Assembly (NCBI GenBank): GCA_963677655.1
Contig: OY782089.1
DNA length: 64,000 bases
Strand: one strand, 5' to 3'
Source: Saccharicrinis sp963677655
Lineage (GTDB): Bacteria > Bacteroidota > Bacteroidia > Bacteroidales > Marinilabiliaceae
Below, one piece after another: positions 49,836 to 59,393 of this stretch. Positions within the stretch are counted from its first letter, which is position 1; each line of letters starts with the position of its first letter. The translations under genes and the position numbers were made by a program. The notes beneath the pieces are model-generated. The model saw only the letters and a program-made list of their open reading frames with translations. It was not told the origin of the DNA and did not search any database.

Positions 49836-49965
49836 TTTAATATTAAATAATAGATTAAAACTAATTTTCAATTTTTAAAGGATAGGTTAATAGATGAATA
49901 ACTAAAGCTGTTACATTAATTAATATCCACCACAACAACATTTCTCATGGTATAAAAGCAAAAAA

Positions 49966-50002
49966 AAACGCCTGACTCAAAATAATTTTGAAAAAGGCGT
50001 TT
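49966..50002 (-). terminator. Strong rho-independent terminator
   Basis: AAACGCC (49966-49972) pairs with GGCGTTT (49996-50002), and an inner stem TCAAAA/TTTTGA extends it. On the minus strand the stem ends in a run of eight or more T. It lies after the GH67-like gene, and so ends the transcript containing SusC, SusD, GH78 and the GH67-like protein. Confidence 0.85.
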
Positions 50003-50117
50003 CGCAGAACAATTAAACAAACTTTAATATGGTTAATTACAATACGTTAATGATATTATCAATCTGGATATACTACTTAGAAACTATTCTTATTTAAAGA
50101 AGTAACCTTAATTATCA

Positions 50118-51773
50118 TTATTCCCCTCTTAATTCATTAACTTTTTTATCTGCATTATTGCGCATATGTCTCGAATATTCCTGAGTATAAAGGGTAGCTA
50201 AAGAATTGTATTTTTCAGGTAACATATTGTACTTTTCCCATGCTTTATCATACATTTTTATCCATTTATTAATGACTTTTGGATCATTTTTTACTTTGGC
50301 ATATGACAAATTAACCAATGCACGGTAAATTTTATACAAAGTCAAACCATACATTGAAGAACCAATAGCATGCTCTCTGGTTTCCTTATTTTCCCATTTG
50401 ATAGCTTTTGAAAGTTTTACAATCCTCTTCCATTTCTTAATTGACTCATCCTTTTGTTGCAGGTTTCTCTGTTGAGCTAATTCATCTTTTGGTGTACCAG
50501 GCCATGAAATTCCCTGATCACGTGTCCACCATGGATTCATATCACGAAAAGTTGTATTTCGTCCTCTTACAACTGCTTGTGCCGATAATAAACACAGCTC
50601 TCTGAATTTACTGATATCTGAACCAATTAAGTGTAATCTATATTTTGCATATTGATTAAAAACATCTTCTTCCTTTTGTTTTGGATTTTTGCCCCATTGA
50701 GCCATTACCCAGGCATTTAAATCGCACCACATCTCGTCTTTTATATATGGCCCATCCCAACCTCCACCACGAGTCCAGGTCCAAACACCGGCATACAACT
50801 CAGATCTTTTTTCTACAAATTCAGAAATACAGTTAATACTATCCTTAGGCTTTCGACTATGCTCTTCAAATCCATTAATAACGCCATTAGCAATATAATT
50901 TGGATAAGCCCCCTTTCCTTCGTATTCACGAGCACATTGAACCTCAATAATTTGTTTATGTCGTCCCTGACCAATTACCTTACTAAATGCGTTAGCCCGA
51001 TGAAAATCACCTTCGCAATGCTTTACACTAATAGTCAGATTTTTGTGCGGTTCCACTGCATTACTCACTTTTAAATAGGTTTCGAGCTCAACATCAAATG
51101 CGCCCCATGTGCGAAATATTAACTGTTTATCACGTTTTACACATATCTCCTCTCGCAAAATATTAATTAACGGAATAATAGTTTTTTCTGCATCCTTTTT
51201 ATTTTGAATAGAACCTTTATGAAAAGGAGCATCATGAAGGTAAGTTTCACCAATACGAACCACCAAACCGTCCATAGCTGGAAACTGATCAAACATTTCA
51301 TTTATTTGAGCTCTGACAAGCTTTTCAGTCAAAGGATTTTTGGGATCTCCGAAGGAATCTTCAATTTTATATTTTTCAATCAACCTTTTAGGAAATAAAA
51401 TAAGATCAGACATGGCATAAATATGCATCCCCTGTTCTTCACAAGCTTTATGCATTTTATGTATTTGAACAGCTTTTTCATCTACCCATTTACGATCTGG
51501 TATTCCTTTAGGCAAAATATCTTTATCTACTGAATCCCAGTTGATCGCTAATGCTGGCGATTCAAAAAGAAAATACACTTTCCCATTATAGCCCATTTCT
51601 TTAATAACAGCCGGATCATTATAGGCACTTTTGTAAGGTTCCTCTCCTGGATTGTGATGAACCATATCAAGGATTAGTGGCTCTTGATACATTTTTTGAG
51701 CAAATAAAGGTTTAACAAAAATAATTGCTACTATCAGGATGAGTAATAATTTTATGTGCTTTTTTTTATTCAT
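50118..51773 (-). CDS. Unassigned TIM-barrel glycoside hydrolase, distantly GH67-like
   Basis: Secreted 551-aa protein, signal ends PLFAQ. Barrel-like strands include GKVYFLFESP, MHIYAMSD, DGLVVRIGETY (Glu176) and QLIFRTWGAF. The block IIEVQCAREYEGKGAYPNY (about 275-293) resembles the EFQI...EYLGQ motif of GH67 alpha-glucuronidases, and GVWTWTRGGGW lies near the barrel end. Length and overall pattern do not fit a standard GH67, and I cannot place it in a named family. It is grouped with GH78 just downstream of SusCD, where the key enzymes of a PUL often lie. Confidence 0.6.
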   Translation of the reverse strand: MNKKKHIKLLLILIVAIIFVKPLFAQKMYQEPLILDMVHHNPGEEPYKSAYNDPAVIKEMGYNGKVYFLFESPALAINWDSVDKDILPKGIPDRKWVDEKAVQIHKMHKACEEQGMHIYAMSDLILFPKRLIEKYKIEDSFGDPKNPLTEKLVRAQINEMFDQFPAMDGLVVRIGETYLHDAPFHKGSIQNKKDAEKTIIPLINILREEICVKRDKQLIFRTWGAFDVELETYLKVSNAVEPHKNLTISVKHCEGDFHRANAFSKVIGQGRHKQIIEVQCAREYEGKGAYPNYIANGVINGFEEHSRKPKDSINCISEFVEKRSELYAGVWTWTRGGGWDGPYIKDEMWCDLNAWVMAQWGKNPKQKEEDVFNQYAKYRLHLIGSDISKFRELCLLSAQAVVRGRNTTFRDMNPWWTRDQGISWPGTPKDELAQQRNLQQKDESIKKWKRIVKLSKAIKWENKETREHAIGSSMYGLTLYKIYRALVNLSYAKVKNDPKVINKWIKMYDKAWEKYNMLPEKYNSLATLYTQEYSRHMRNNADKKVNELRGE

Positions 51774-52003
51774 ATCTATAAGTTGACATTAATGATAAGT
51801 TTTATACAATCGTTTCGTTGACCTACTTGTCCAAACAGTTTTTCTTTTTTCTTGATAAGAATGAAAAAACAAATTCAATGTATCATCCTATCTCCCTATA
51901 TCTTGGCAACTATTTGGGTTATAACACATCTTATATGCCTTACATTCAATATCCCACTTCAACGCTAACCAAGGCAAATTAAACCGCCTATCCCTGCATT
52001 GAT
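51774..52003. other. Intergenic gap between GH78-like and GH67-like genes
   Basis: The 230 bp hold no supported gene. An imperfect A/T-only stem near 51845-51869 is the sole structure and lacks a terminator tail. A promoter for the GH67-like gene is possible but not seen. Confidence 0.3.
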
Positions 52004-53875
52004 TTACTGCCCTAATTTTATAAAAGTTATGTGATTCTTGCCCTCTTTAAGTTTGAAATTTCTATTCAATACATTCAATTTTCGTCTTCCTTTTAATTCT
52101 TTACAATTCTCCGGAACAACAAACTGTCCATTCATTCCATCAGGCAATTCAATTTCAAATATTACTTTATTATTTTTTACTTCATAATTGCCATAAATAC
52201 ATCCATTTAAAGTAGGGACTTTAATTTTTGAATAGGTCAAATCACCCATTTGAGGTTTCACCAGAACAATTTTGTAACCAGGCACTGTAGGTTGTATTCC
52301 CCACATATATCTGGTTATAATATTCAATGGAGCAGTACCCCAGGCATGGTTCCAGTCCAGGTTAGATTTATATTTTATATCCCATGCTTCCCAAGTCATC
52401 GTCGAGCCTGATTTAATCATATTCCACCATGTTCTGTCATGACTGGTATCAGTAATTAGATCTAATGCATATTGAGCCTCATTTGCTTTAAACAATCCTT
52501 CCAGTAGGTATTGAGAACCATACACACTACAAACCATCCCCCTGCTTTTAATAAAATCAACAACTGTATTAACATGATCTTCCGGCACTAAACCAAAGGC
52601 CAAGGGAAACATATTGGCATGCAACGAAGCATGTTCTGAATCCTCTCCATCCATATATATGCCACGCTTTTCATTAAGAAGCTTAGTATTGATAGTTTCT
52701 TTAACTTTTTCAGCGTTATTCGTAAACAATGCTACATCTTCAGTTTTCCCGAGTGCAGATGCAATTTCTGACATCAACACCATATTATAATAAAAAAACG
52801 AGTTAACCACGGTGTTTACATCCACCATATCATAACCATCTCGTTCACCCATTTCAGGTAACCACTTCTTCCCTGAATTACCTCTGGCTGGTGGCCAATC
52901 AACTATATCTTTAATGATTGTTTTTGAATTGTTATACCCTAATTGTTTTTTTAATTCAGGTGTTAGTTTCTTAGATTTTACACTAATAAGACCGTCATCT
53001 CTAGCTAAATCCTTAAGGGTTTTTATTTTAAGTATTTCATAATGCTTTTGGAGGGGTTTAATATCACCTGTATACATAAAGTCCTGATAAAACAACATTA
53101 CCGTATGTAATAACCATTCGGTTGGCCAGGTTGCATGATCGATAAAATATTCATTGGTGCGACGTGCCATTAAATAAACACTATCGACGCTATAATGGCT
53201 TAATTGGTTTATATAAGCATCTGCTTCATATGGGATTCTCTCTCTATCTCCATCAATATAGTAACCTGTAAATGTGGTGGCTTTTATTGTGTGCCTGCAA
53301 ATATCCCAAACCTGGTTTAATAGGGTATCTGAGGAAGTAAAATAACCAGCTTCATCATTAAATTTATAATGAAATGCTTTTTGATATACTTCAATGTCTT
53401 GAATTGGAATTTGAAGGTTTTCTATTTCACAATACCTGAAAGGCATTACTACTCCAATTGAATCGGGCAAAAGGATAGCCGGAGGGTTTGAATTTCTTTT
53501 ATAAGGAAAAAGATTTATGGTCTGATCAAAATTTGCTTTTAATTGGTTAAGTTTTATTTTTTGATAACGGATAGTCCCATTTGGATTTTTATCTACTTTC
53601 CCTGTGTTAGATAACTTTTCACCTATATGTAAAATTAGACTATCTTTTTGATCTTGTTTTGATTTTATCAAAACTGTTCCGAAATAAGCTTTTCCAAAAT
53701 CTATAAGATAATGCCCTTCTTCGATCTTGATAATTTTTTCATAACTATTAATTGTTGTTCTATATTGAATGGGTGTTAAATCTATTTTGTTCTGTGCAAT
53801 ACTTAATGCACATAGATATAAAACCAACACAATAAAACAACATCTTTTCTTATAGATTGGGAAGGTATTTATCAT
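52004..53875 (-). CDS. GH78-like alpha-L-rhamnosidase
   Basis: Secreted 623-aa protein, signal ends ALSIAQ. A beta-rich N-terminal part (30-165) precedes an (alpha/alpha)6 barrel with DGDRERIPYEADAY (about 208-221), the counterpart of the DCPxRDERxxW acid site of GH78, plus ATWPTEWLLH, STMTWEAWD and a C-terminal sandwich. It is shorter than multi-domain GH78 enzymes. The acid motif is an unusual variant with Tyr-Glu in place of Gly-Trp, so a related six-hairpin specificity is possible. It follows SusD after a 137-bp gap with a stem-loop. Confidence 0.75.
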   Translation of the reverse strand: MINTFPIYKKRCCFIVLVLYLCALSIAQNKIDLTPIQYRTTINSYEKIIKIEEGHYLIDFGKAYFGTVLIKSKQDQKDSLILHIGEKLSNTGKVDKNPNGTIRYQKIKLNQLKANFDQTINLFPYKRNSNPPAILLPDSIGVVMPFRYCEIENLQIPIQDIEVYQKAFHYKFNDEAGYFTSSDTLLNQVWDICRHTIKATTFTGYYIDGDRERIPYEADAYINQLSHYSVDSVYLMARRTNEYFIDHATWPTEWLLHTVMLFYQDFMYTGDIKPLQKHYEILKIKTLKDLARDDGLISVKSKKLTPELKKQLGYNNSKTIIKDIVDWPPARGNSGKKWLPEMGERDGYDMVDVNTVVNSFFYYNMVLMSEIASALGKTEDVALFTNNAEKVKETINTKLLNEKRGIYMDGEDSEHASLHANMFPLAFGLVPEDHVNTVVDFIKSRGMVCSVYGSQYLLEGLFKANEAQYALDLITDTSHDRTWWNMIKSGSTMTWEAWDIKYKSNLDWNHAWGTAPLNIITRYMWGIQPTVPGYKIVLVKPQMGDLTYSKIKVPTLNGCIYGNYEVKNNKVIFEIELPDGMNGQFVVPENCKELKGRRKLNVLNRNFKLKEGKNHITFIKLGQ

Positions 53876-53948
53876 TGCTTATTATATTAAATGTTTAATT
53901 GTTAATGACCAACAATGTAATTAACTGAACTATTTTATATAATTTATT

Positions 53949-53989
53949 GAAAGGTTGCTAAAAGTAGCAAGTACTTATAACAACCTTTC
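53949..53989 (-). terminator. Stem-loop downstream of susD
   Basis: A perfect 9-bp stem (53949-53957 with 53981-53989; GAAAGGTTG/CAACCTTTC) encloses a smaller hairpin TTGCTA/TAGCAA. The minus strand after it is AT-rich but has no long T-run. Stem-loops right after SusD are common in PULs and reduce transcription of the distal enzymes relative to SusCD. Confidence 0.65.
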
Positions 53990-54012
53990 TCTATTTACCT
54001 ACATCATATAAT

Positions 54013-55722
54013 TTATTCCCAACCTGGGTTTTGTACTAAATTTTCGTTAAGCATTAATTCTTCTGTTGGTAATGGTTGTAAATATGCTTTTGATTCATCA
54101 AAATTATAATTACCAGTACTTGCAAAAGGTAAAATAAATCCTTCGCCATCTAAACTTGCATTAGCTGCATCTAAGGTAGTATTTACAATACCATCTTCTA
54201 AATAAGCACCTCTTGGCTGATCATTATCAAATAACTCATGAGCTCTCCATCTATATATATCATCTGCCCGAAAGCCTTCTGCCATTAATTCAACAGTACG
54301 CTCTCTACGGATTTCATATAAAACAGAAGAAAGTGAATAACCATAATTTGGCCAATCAGGATCAGTTGTAATTGCTCCTAAAGTCATACTCGGCATACTT
54401 ACACGGGCACGTAACAAGTTAATAGATTTATCTAAATCAGATTGTGTAATAGTACCTAATTCTGCTTTTGCTTCAGCAAAAATTAATAAAGCTTCAGCAT
54501 ATCTAAAAAGGATTCTTGGTGAATCTTCTGTAAAATCATCATAATTTGAATCATACTGAACATTTCTAAATTTTTCTGATTCATATCCGGTTAAACCAGT
54601 ATTAGTAGACGCGAAATCAGGGTATTCCCAATAAACTTCAGTACCATCCTCTTTAATTTCTACCAAATCACCAGGCACCATAATAGTTGCTGCTAATCTT
54701 GGATCTCTATTTATTTCAATAGTAGACAAATCATTATTACCTTGATAAAGAACACTAACAGAAATTGGATCCCCATCCGTACATAAATAACTGTCTACAG
54801 CAAACTTTGTATACCCGCATCTGTTAGGCCATTGTTGTTGTAAAACATTAGCAATTCCTAATTCAATTGAATTATAATCCCTCCAAAGGATGACTTCACT
54901 GTTTCCACTATAACTTGTTTGGTTAAACAGCGTTTTGTAGTCTCCAAATAATGAAAATACTCCACCATCCATTAAATCTTCAGCTGCATCAGCAGCTATT
55001 TTCAAGAATTCAGATCCATCAGATCCATCTACCCCAAAATCAGTGCCTTGATGATACTTTTCCCATGTACCTTCGTACAGTGCAACTCTGGCTTTAAATA
55101 ATTGAGCTGCTTCTCTACTGATTCTTGGAGTCTCGGTGATGTCTGGGAATGATTGCAACTTAGCAATTGCTGTATCCAGATCAGCAATCATAAACTCAAC
55201 AACTTCATTTCTTGGATCCCTTGCTGCATAAATATAGTCTTCATCGGTATTATCAAAATACTCTGGAAATATTGGTAAATCTCCATATTTTTTCAACAAC
55301 TCGAAATAATAATAAGCTCTAAAAAAGTAACCTTCTCCAATATATTGGTTTAGTAGTGTTTCATCACCAGAGGCCTGATCTACATGGTCTAGATACCAAT
55401 TAGCTTCTCTAACTTCATCCCAACTCCAAATGCTCGCAGATGCCGAAGTTGGAATCGAATATATCCCTAGTAACCTTTCACTAGGTTCTTGTGCAGTTCC
55501 TAAATCAGAATACATATCAGGCAATATATTGTAACCTACTGATAGTGCAGCCCAACCAGGTAAGTCGTTATAAAAACCGCTTACTGCTGCTTTTAAATCT
55601 GAAGGATTACTATAAAAAGTAGCTTCAGAAACATCATCTAAGGGTGTTCTATCTAAAAAATCATCACAAGATGTTAGAGATAAAACTGCACCTAGAATAA
55701 ATAATTTAAATATATTTTTCAT
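54013..55722 (-). CDS. SusD/RagB-family glycan-binding lipoprotein
   Basis: Surface lipoprotein of 569 aa that caps the SusC transporter and binds the oligosaccharide. Lipoprotein signal ends LTSC (Cys19), followed by the typical DDFLDRTPLDDVSEATFYS. TPR-like helices in the N-terminal half (GEGYFFRAYYYFELLKKYGDLP) and a late ILFRYAEALLIFAEAKAEL segment, then IRRERTVELMAEGFRADDIYRW, are SusD family signatures. It lies 18 bp after SusC. It is the only SusD in the window, and no SusE/F-like or other surface glycan-binding lipoprotein gene follows it. Confidence 0.97.
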   Translation of the reverse strand: MKNIFKLFILGAVLSLTSCDDFLDRTPLDDVSEATFYSNPSDLKAAVSGFYNDLPGWAALSVGYNILPDMYSDLGTAQEPSERLLGIYSIPTSASASIWSWDEVREANWYLDHVDQASGDETLLNQYIGEGYFFRAYYYFELLKKYGDLPIFPEYFDNTDEDYIYAARDPRNEVVEFMIADLDTAIAKLQSFPDITETPRISREAAQLFKARVALYEGTWEKYHQGTDFGVDGSDGSEFLKIAADAAEDLMDGGVFSLFGDYKTLFNQTSYSGNSEVILWRDYNSIELGIANVLQQQWPNRCGYTKFAVDSYLCTDGDPISVSVLYQGNNDLSTIEINRDPRLAATIMVPGDLVEIKEDGTEVYWEYPDFASTNTGLTGYESEKFRNVQYDSNYDDFTEDSPRILFRYAEALLIFAEAKAELGTITQSDLDKSINLLRARVSMPSMTLGAITTDPDWPNYGYSLSSVLYEIRRERTVELMAEGFRADDIYRWRAHELFDNDQPRGAYLEDGIVNTTLDAANASLDGEGFILPFASTGNYNFDESKAYLQPLPTEELMLNENLVQNPGWE

Positions 55723-55740
55723 AATTATTCTTTTTTTTGG

Positions 55741-58700
55741 TTAGAATGAGATATTAATCCCTGTAGAAATTATTCTTGATAATGGATAAGACTGTGCACT
55801 ACCCGTTAATCCTGATGTATTTGTTTCAGGATCGAAGAACATTAAATTTGTAAAAGTGAGTAAATTTTCTCCTGTAACGTAAATCCTTACTTTATCTATT
55901 TTAAATCTGTTTATTAAACTACTTGGTAAAGAATAACCAATTTGTACACTTTTTAATCGGGCATACGCAGCATTCTGCAATAATCTATCTGTATGATAAC
56001 TATAGTTTTTATTAGTTCTACCACCACCATTCAAGTAAGGTGTTGGGAAATAAGCATCTGTATTTGGACCTAATGGACTTGTTGTATCTTCTGGTCTAAA
56101 GTAATCTAAATGACCTTTCCAAACAAAAGCATGGAACGGACCATTTGACGGACCTCTAAAACGTTGTTGATTAGCAAATGACAAATCTCTTTTACCTACA
56201 CCTTGTATTAAAGCACTAAAATCCAAATTTTTATATGTCAAGCCCAGATTAATCGAATATTGGTAACGTGGTGTAGAATTACCAATAACCTTGTAATCCC
56301 CAGTGTCACCTATCCTATACTCTCCTCTGTCAATTACATTATCACCATTAACATCCTTATACCTAATATCACCAGCCACACGTGACCATCCTGTAATATA
56401 TGAATAATCTATTGCTGAAGTAACCTCTGTAGCTTCATCATCTGTTTGGAACAAACCTTCCGTTTCGAATCCCCAAATATCACCTAAGTCTTGTCCTTTA
56501 TAATAGCTTGTTAGAGCTTTTGTATCATTTGGGTATTTTACAATACTTCTTTTATAATCAGATAATACACCTCTAATACTATAACTAAAATCTTTATTAA
56601 TTCTTTGTCTCCATGATGCTTCAATTTCCCAACCTTGTACCCTGGATGTTCCGATATTAGTTAATGGTGCATCAGTACCTAACTGAGCAGGTAAATCAAT
56701 TCCTTGAGCAGCCATACCTTCAATGTCGGTTCTGTACCAGGAAAATGCCGCATCTAGTTTATTATCAAATGCCTTTAAATCAAACCCTATGTCAGTAGTT
56801 TTCACTGTTTCCCAAGTTAAGTTTTCACTTGATATATCAGGAGTTTGAGCAAAAGTTAAACGTTCACCATCAAATAAATATGATGTTCCACTTGTATTTA
56901 AAGATATAGTAGAAAGATATAGATAATTAGCTACATTTTGATTACCCAACGTACCATAAGAAGCTCTTGCTTTTAAAGTGCTAATAGCGTCAACAGGCCA
57001 AAAATCTTCTTTTGCGATATTATATCCTGCAGAAAAACTAGGGAATCCCGCCCATCGGTTTTCTGGTTCAAATCTTGATGAACCATCTCTACGGTAGCTA
57101 AACTCAAATAAATACTTTTCTTTATAGTTATATCTAAACCTACTAAAAACACCTGCAGTAGACCAGTGTGATATCGCTTCGTTTACGGTCTGATCATCAT
57201 CCAATGAAGCATTTAATGAAACAATATTATTGCTAATCAAGTAGTCTGATGATGCCCCAAGAGCATAATACTTATTAAGCTCGCTTTGAAAACCTACAGT
57301 TGCATGGAAATTATGTCCCTTTAAAGATTTGTCATAAGTAGCAAAAATATTTGGTGAGAAATACTCATTAGTAGCTACTGTTGGATCATAAGAAGTAGAA
57401 GCCTGAGAAATCTTATCCACAAGACCATTAGGAACCACTTGTTGACTAGATTTAATAATTATCTCTTGAAAATTATTGTCTCTTTTGTAATTAAGTTGAG
57501 CATTTAATTTAAGACCCTTAACTGGCTCAATAATAAAACGAGGTAAAATAACAGTTTGATCATTCTTTGTTTTTACACGTTGTGTTTTCCAAAATGGATA
57601 GTAAGTATGTCCTAGTAACTCTAAACCATAAATAGGATCATATTGAGGCAATGTTGGTTTAATTTTAGTAATTAAATCTAATACTCGTGATTTATTCCAG
57701 AAAGTACTATTATTATTAGCTTCAGTAGGGAAGTCAGTATAACTTTTTCTGAATTTAGTAAATAACTCTATGGTTAACCAATCATTTACTTCGCTTGAAA
57801 TTTTTGCATCTAAGTTATATCTTTGATAAGATTCATCACCTACAGCTAATAAACCATCTTCATCATAAGCACCAACTGATAAATAGTAGTTTAATTTTTC
57901 ATTACCACCCGAAATATTTAAGTTGTTTTTATTTCTTTGAGCCCAATCTTTCATGATTATTTCATCCCAATTAGTAGCTCCGGTTCCTTCTATACCAATA
58001 GTTCCATAATCCCAACCATTTCCTGAAGCATTTGAAACAATTGATTGAGCACTACCTGGATTTTCCATATTAGCTATAATGTTAGCTAAATCAGCATCAT
58101 CATAGTAGGCTTTTTGATTATTATTAATCCTGGCATCATTCATCGTGTACGCAAAATTAATTGGACTAGCACTTTCCGGCCAAATAGAAGGTTGCGTAAT
58201 AGAAAAACTGCTACTAAAGTTTACTTTTATAGTTCCATCTGAGTTTTTATGGCTTTTAGTTGTAACAATAACTGCACCTGCAGCAGCCTGCGATCCATAT
58301 ATAGAAGCTGCGGCAGCATCTTTAAGTACAGAAACAGATTCTATGTCTTCAGGATCAATATCATTTAAACTCATCTCAACTCCATCAACAAGTACAAGAG
58401 GTTCAGCATCACTAATAGTCCCATCACCTCCACTTGTCATTAAACCACGAATATTTATCTCAGAGGCAGCACCAGGCTCTCCACCCGAAGCAGAGTTTGA
58501 TATTACTAAACCAGGAACAGTACCCTGCATAGATCGATAGGCATTTGCAGTAGGTCGATCTTCGAAAATTTCAGAATCAATCTGAGAAACAGCAGCTGTT
58601 AAGGTAAGTTTTTTCTGACTACCATACCCAACTACTACAACTTCATCTAATCCTTCCATCACATCCTGCATAACCACATTAAAAACACTACGACCTTCTA

Positions 58701-59280
58701 AGGCGAACTCCTGAGTTTGCATACCAATAAATGATACTACAATAGCACCTGCATCAGAAGATACATTTAATGAAAAGTTACCATCTATATCGGTAATAGT
58801 ACCTGTTGAAGTACCTTTAATTACAATACTAACTCCCGGTAATGGTTCACCATAAGTATCAGTAATATTACCAGAAATTACTCTTTTTTCATCCTGAACA
58901 ATTGTTGATTCATTCATAAATCCAGGAGACAAAATAATTTTCTTATCAACTACCTGATAATATACATCTTCTCCTTCAAAAACTAAATCCAAAACATCAT
59001 GAATTGGCTTTTCTTTTACTTTGACATCAACTTTACGTTCAACATCAATTAGTTTTTCATTATAAAGAAAAAAGAATTCACTTTGTTCTTCAATCTGATC
59101 CAACACTTCTTCTACACTACTTTCGCTTATATCTAAAGAAACTTTTGTGTTTTGCGAATAAGTAGAGGCTGCATAGCCCTGAAGGGCTCCTATTAACAAT
59201 AAGAATAAGGATATACGCATAATTCTTAAACTTTTAGTAAGGGCATGACTTTCCCATGTCCACAAATGAATTTTTTTCAT
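55741..59280 (-). CDS. SusC/RagA-family TonB-dependent transporter with STN signalling domain
   Basis: Outer-membrane importer of 1179 aa. Signal segment (about 20-38), then an STN (secretin/TonB short N-terminal) domain (about 45-95), which in such proteins contacts the FecR anti-sigma factor and starts trans-envelope signalling; a carboxypeptidase-like regulatory domain (about 135-205; SGNITDTYGEPLPGVSI); a plug (LDEVVVVGYGSQKK, LVLVDGVEMSLNDI, GSQAAAGAVIVTTK); and the 22-strand barrel ending in ISF. The STN domain and the neighbouring fecR/sigma genes show ECF-type regulation rather than a hybrid two-component system. Confidence 0.97.
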   Translation of the reverse strand: MKKIHLWTWESHALTKSLRIMRISLFLLLIGALQGYAASTYSQNTKVSLDISESSVEEVLDQIEEQSEFFFLYNEKLIDVERKVDVKVKEKPIHDVLDLVFEGEDVYYQVVDKKIILSPGFMNESTIVQDEKRVISGNITDTYGEPLPGVSIVIKGTSTGTITDIDGNFSLNVSSDAGAIVVSFIGMQTQEFALEGRSVFNVVMQDVMEGLDEVVVVGYGSQKKLTLTAAVSQIDSEIFEDRPTANAYRSMQGTVPGLVISNSASGGEPGAASEINIRGLMTSGGDGTISDAEPLVLVDGVEMSLNDIDPEDIESVSVLKDAAAASIYGSQAAAGAVIVTTKSHKNSDGTIKVNFSSSFSITQPSIWPESASPINFAYTMNDARINNNQKAYYDDADLANIIANMENPGSAQSIVSNASGNGWDYGTIGIEGTGATNWDEIIMKDWAQRNKNNLNISGGNEKLNYYLSVGAYDEDGLLAVGDESYQRYNLDAKISSEVNDWLTIELFTKFRKSYTDFPTEANNNSTFWNKSRVLDLITKIKPTLPQYDPIYGLELLGHTYYPFWKTQRVKTKNDQTVILPRFIIEPVKGLKLNAQLNYKRDNNFQEIIIKSSQQVVPNGLVDKISQASTSYDPTVATNEYFSPNIFATYDKSLKGHNFHATVGFQSELNKYYALGASSDYLISNNIVSLNASLDDDQTVNEAISHWSTAGVFSRFRYNYKEKYLFEFSYRRDGSSRFEPENRWAGFPSFSAGYNIAKEDFWPVDAISTLKARASYGTLGNQNVANYLYLSTISLNTSGTSYLFDGERLTFAQTPDISSENLTWETVKTTDIGFDLKAFDNKLDAAFSWYRTDIEGMAAQGIDLPAQLGTDAPLTNIGTSRVQGWEIEASWRQRINKDFSYSIRGVLSDYKRSIVKYPNDTKALTSYYKGQDLGDIWGFETEGLFQTDDEATEVTSAIDYSYITGWSRVAGDIRYKDVNGDNVIDRGEYRIGDTGDYKVIGNSTPRYQYSINLGLTYKNLDFSALIQGVGKRDLSFANQQRFRGPSNGPFHAFVWKGHLDYFRPEDTTSPLGPNTDAYFPTPYLNGGGRTNKNYSYHTDRLLQNAAYARLKSVQIGYSLPSSLINRFKIDKVRIYVTGENLLTFTNLMFFDPETNTSGLTGSAQSYPLSRIISTGINISF

Positions 59281-59322
59281 AAATTTGTAACGTTTAAATG
59301 AGTATAAAAAAATTTACTTTTC

Positions 59323-59346
59323 AGAGGACCGTTGCAGCGGTTCTCT
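59323..59346. terminator. Intercistronic stem-loop between fecR and susC
   Basis: AGAGGACCG (59323-59331) pairs with CGGTTCTCT (59338-59346), one G-T pair included, with a 6-nt loop. The plus strand continues with a T-run directly after the stem, and the minus strand reaches a run of seven T after about ten more bases. It could partly separate the regulatory genes from the SusCD transcript. Confidence 0.6.
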
Positions 59347-59393
59347 GTTTTTTCACATAACCTATAGCTTAATTTTAAAAACGTCTTTTTAAA

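Noticed and set aside
58145..58540. 131-codon open frame on the plus strand
   Set aside because: Antisense shadow of the SusC plug region, whose family motifs are unambiguous.
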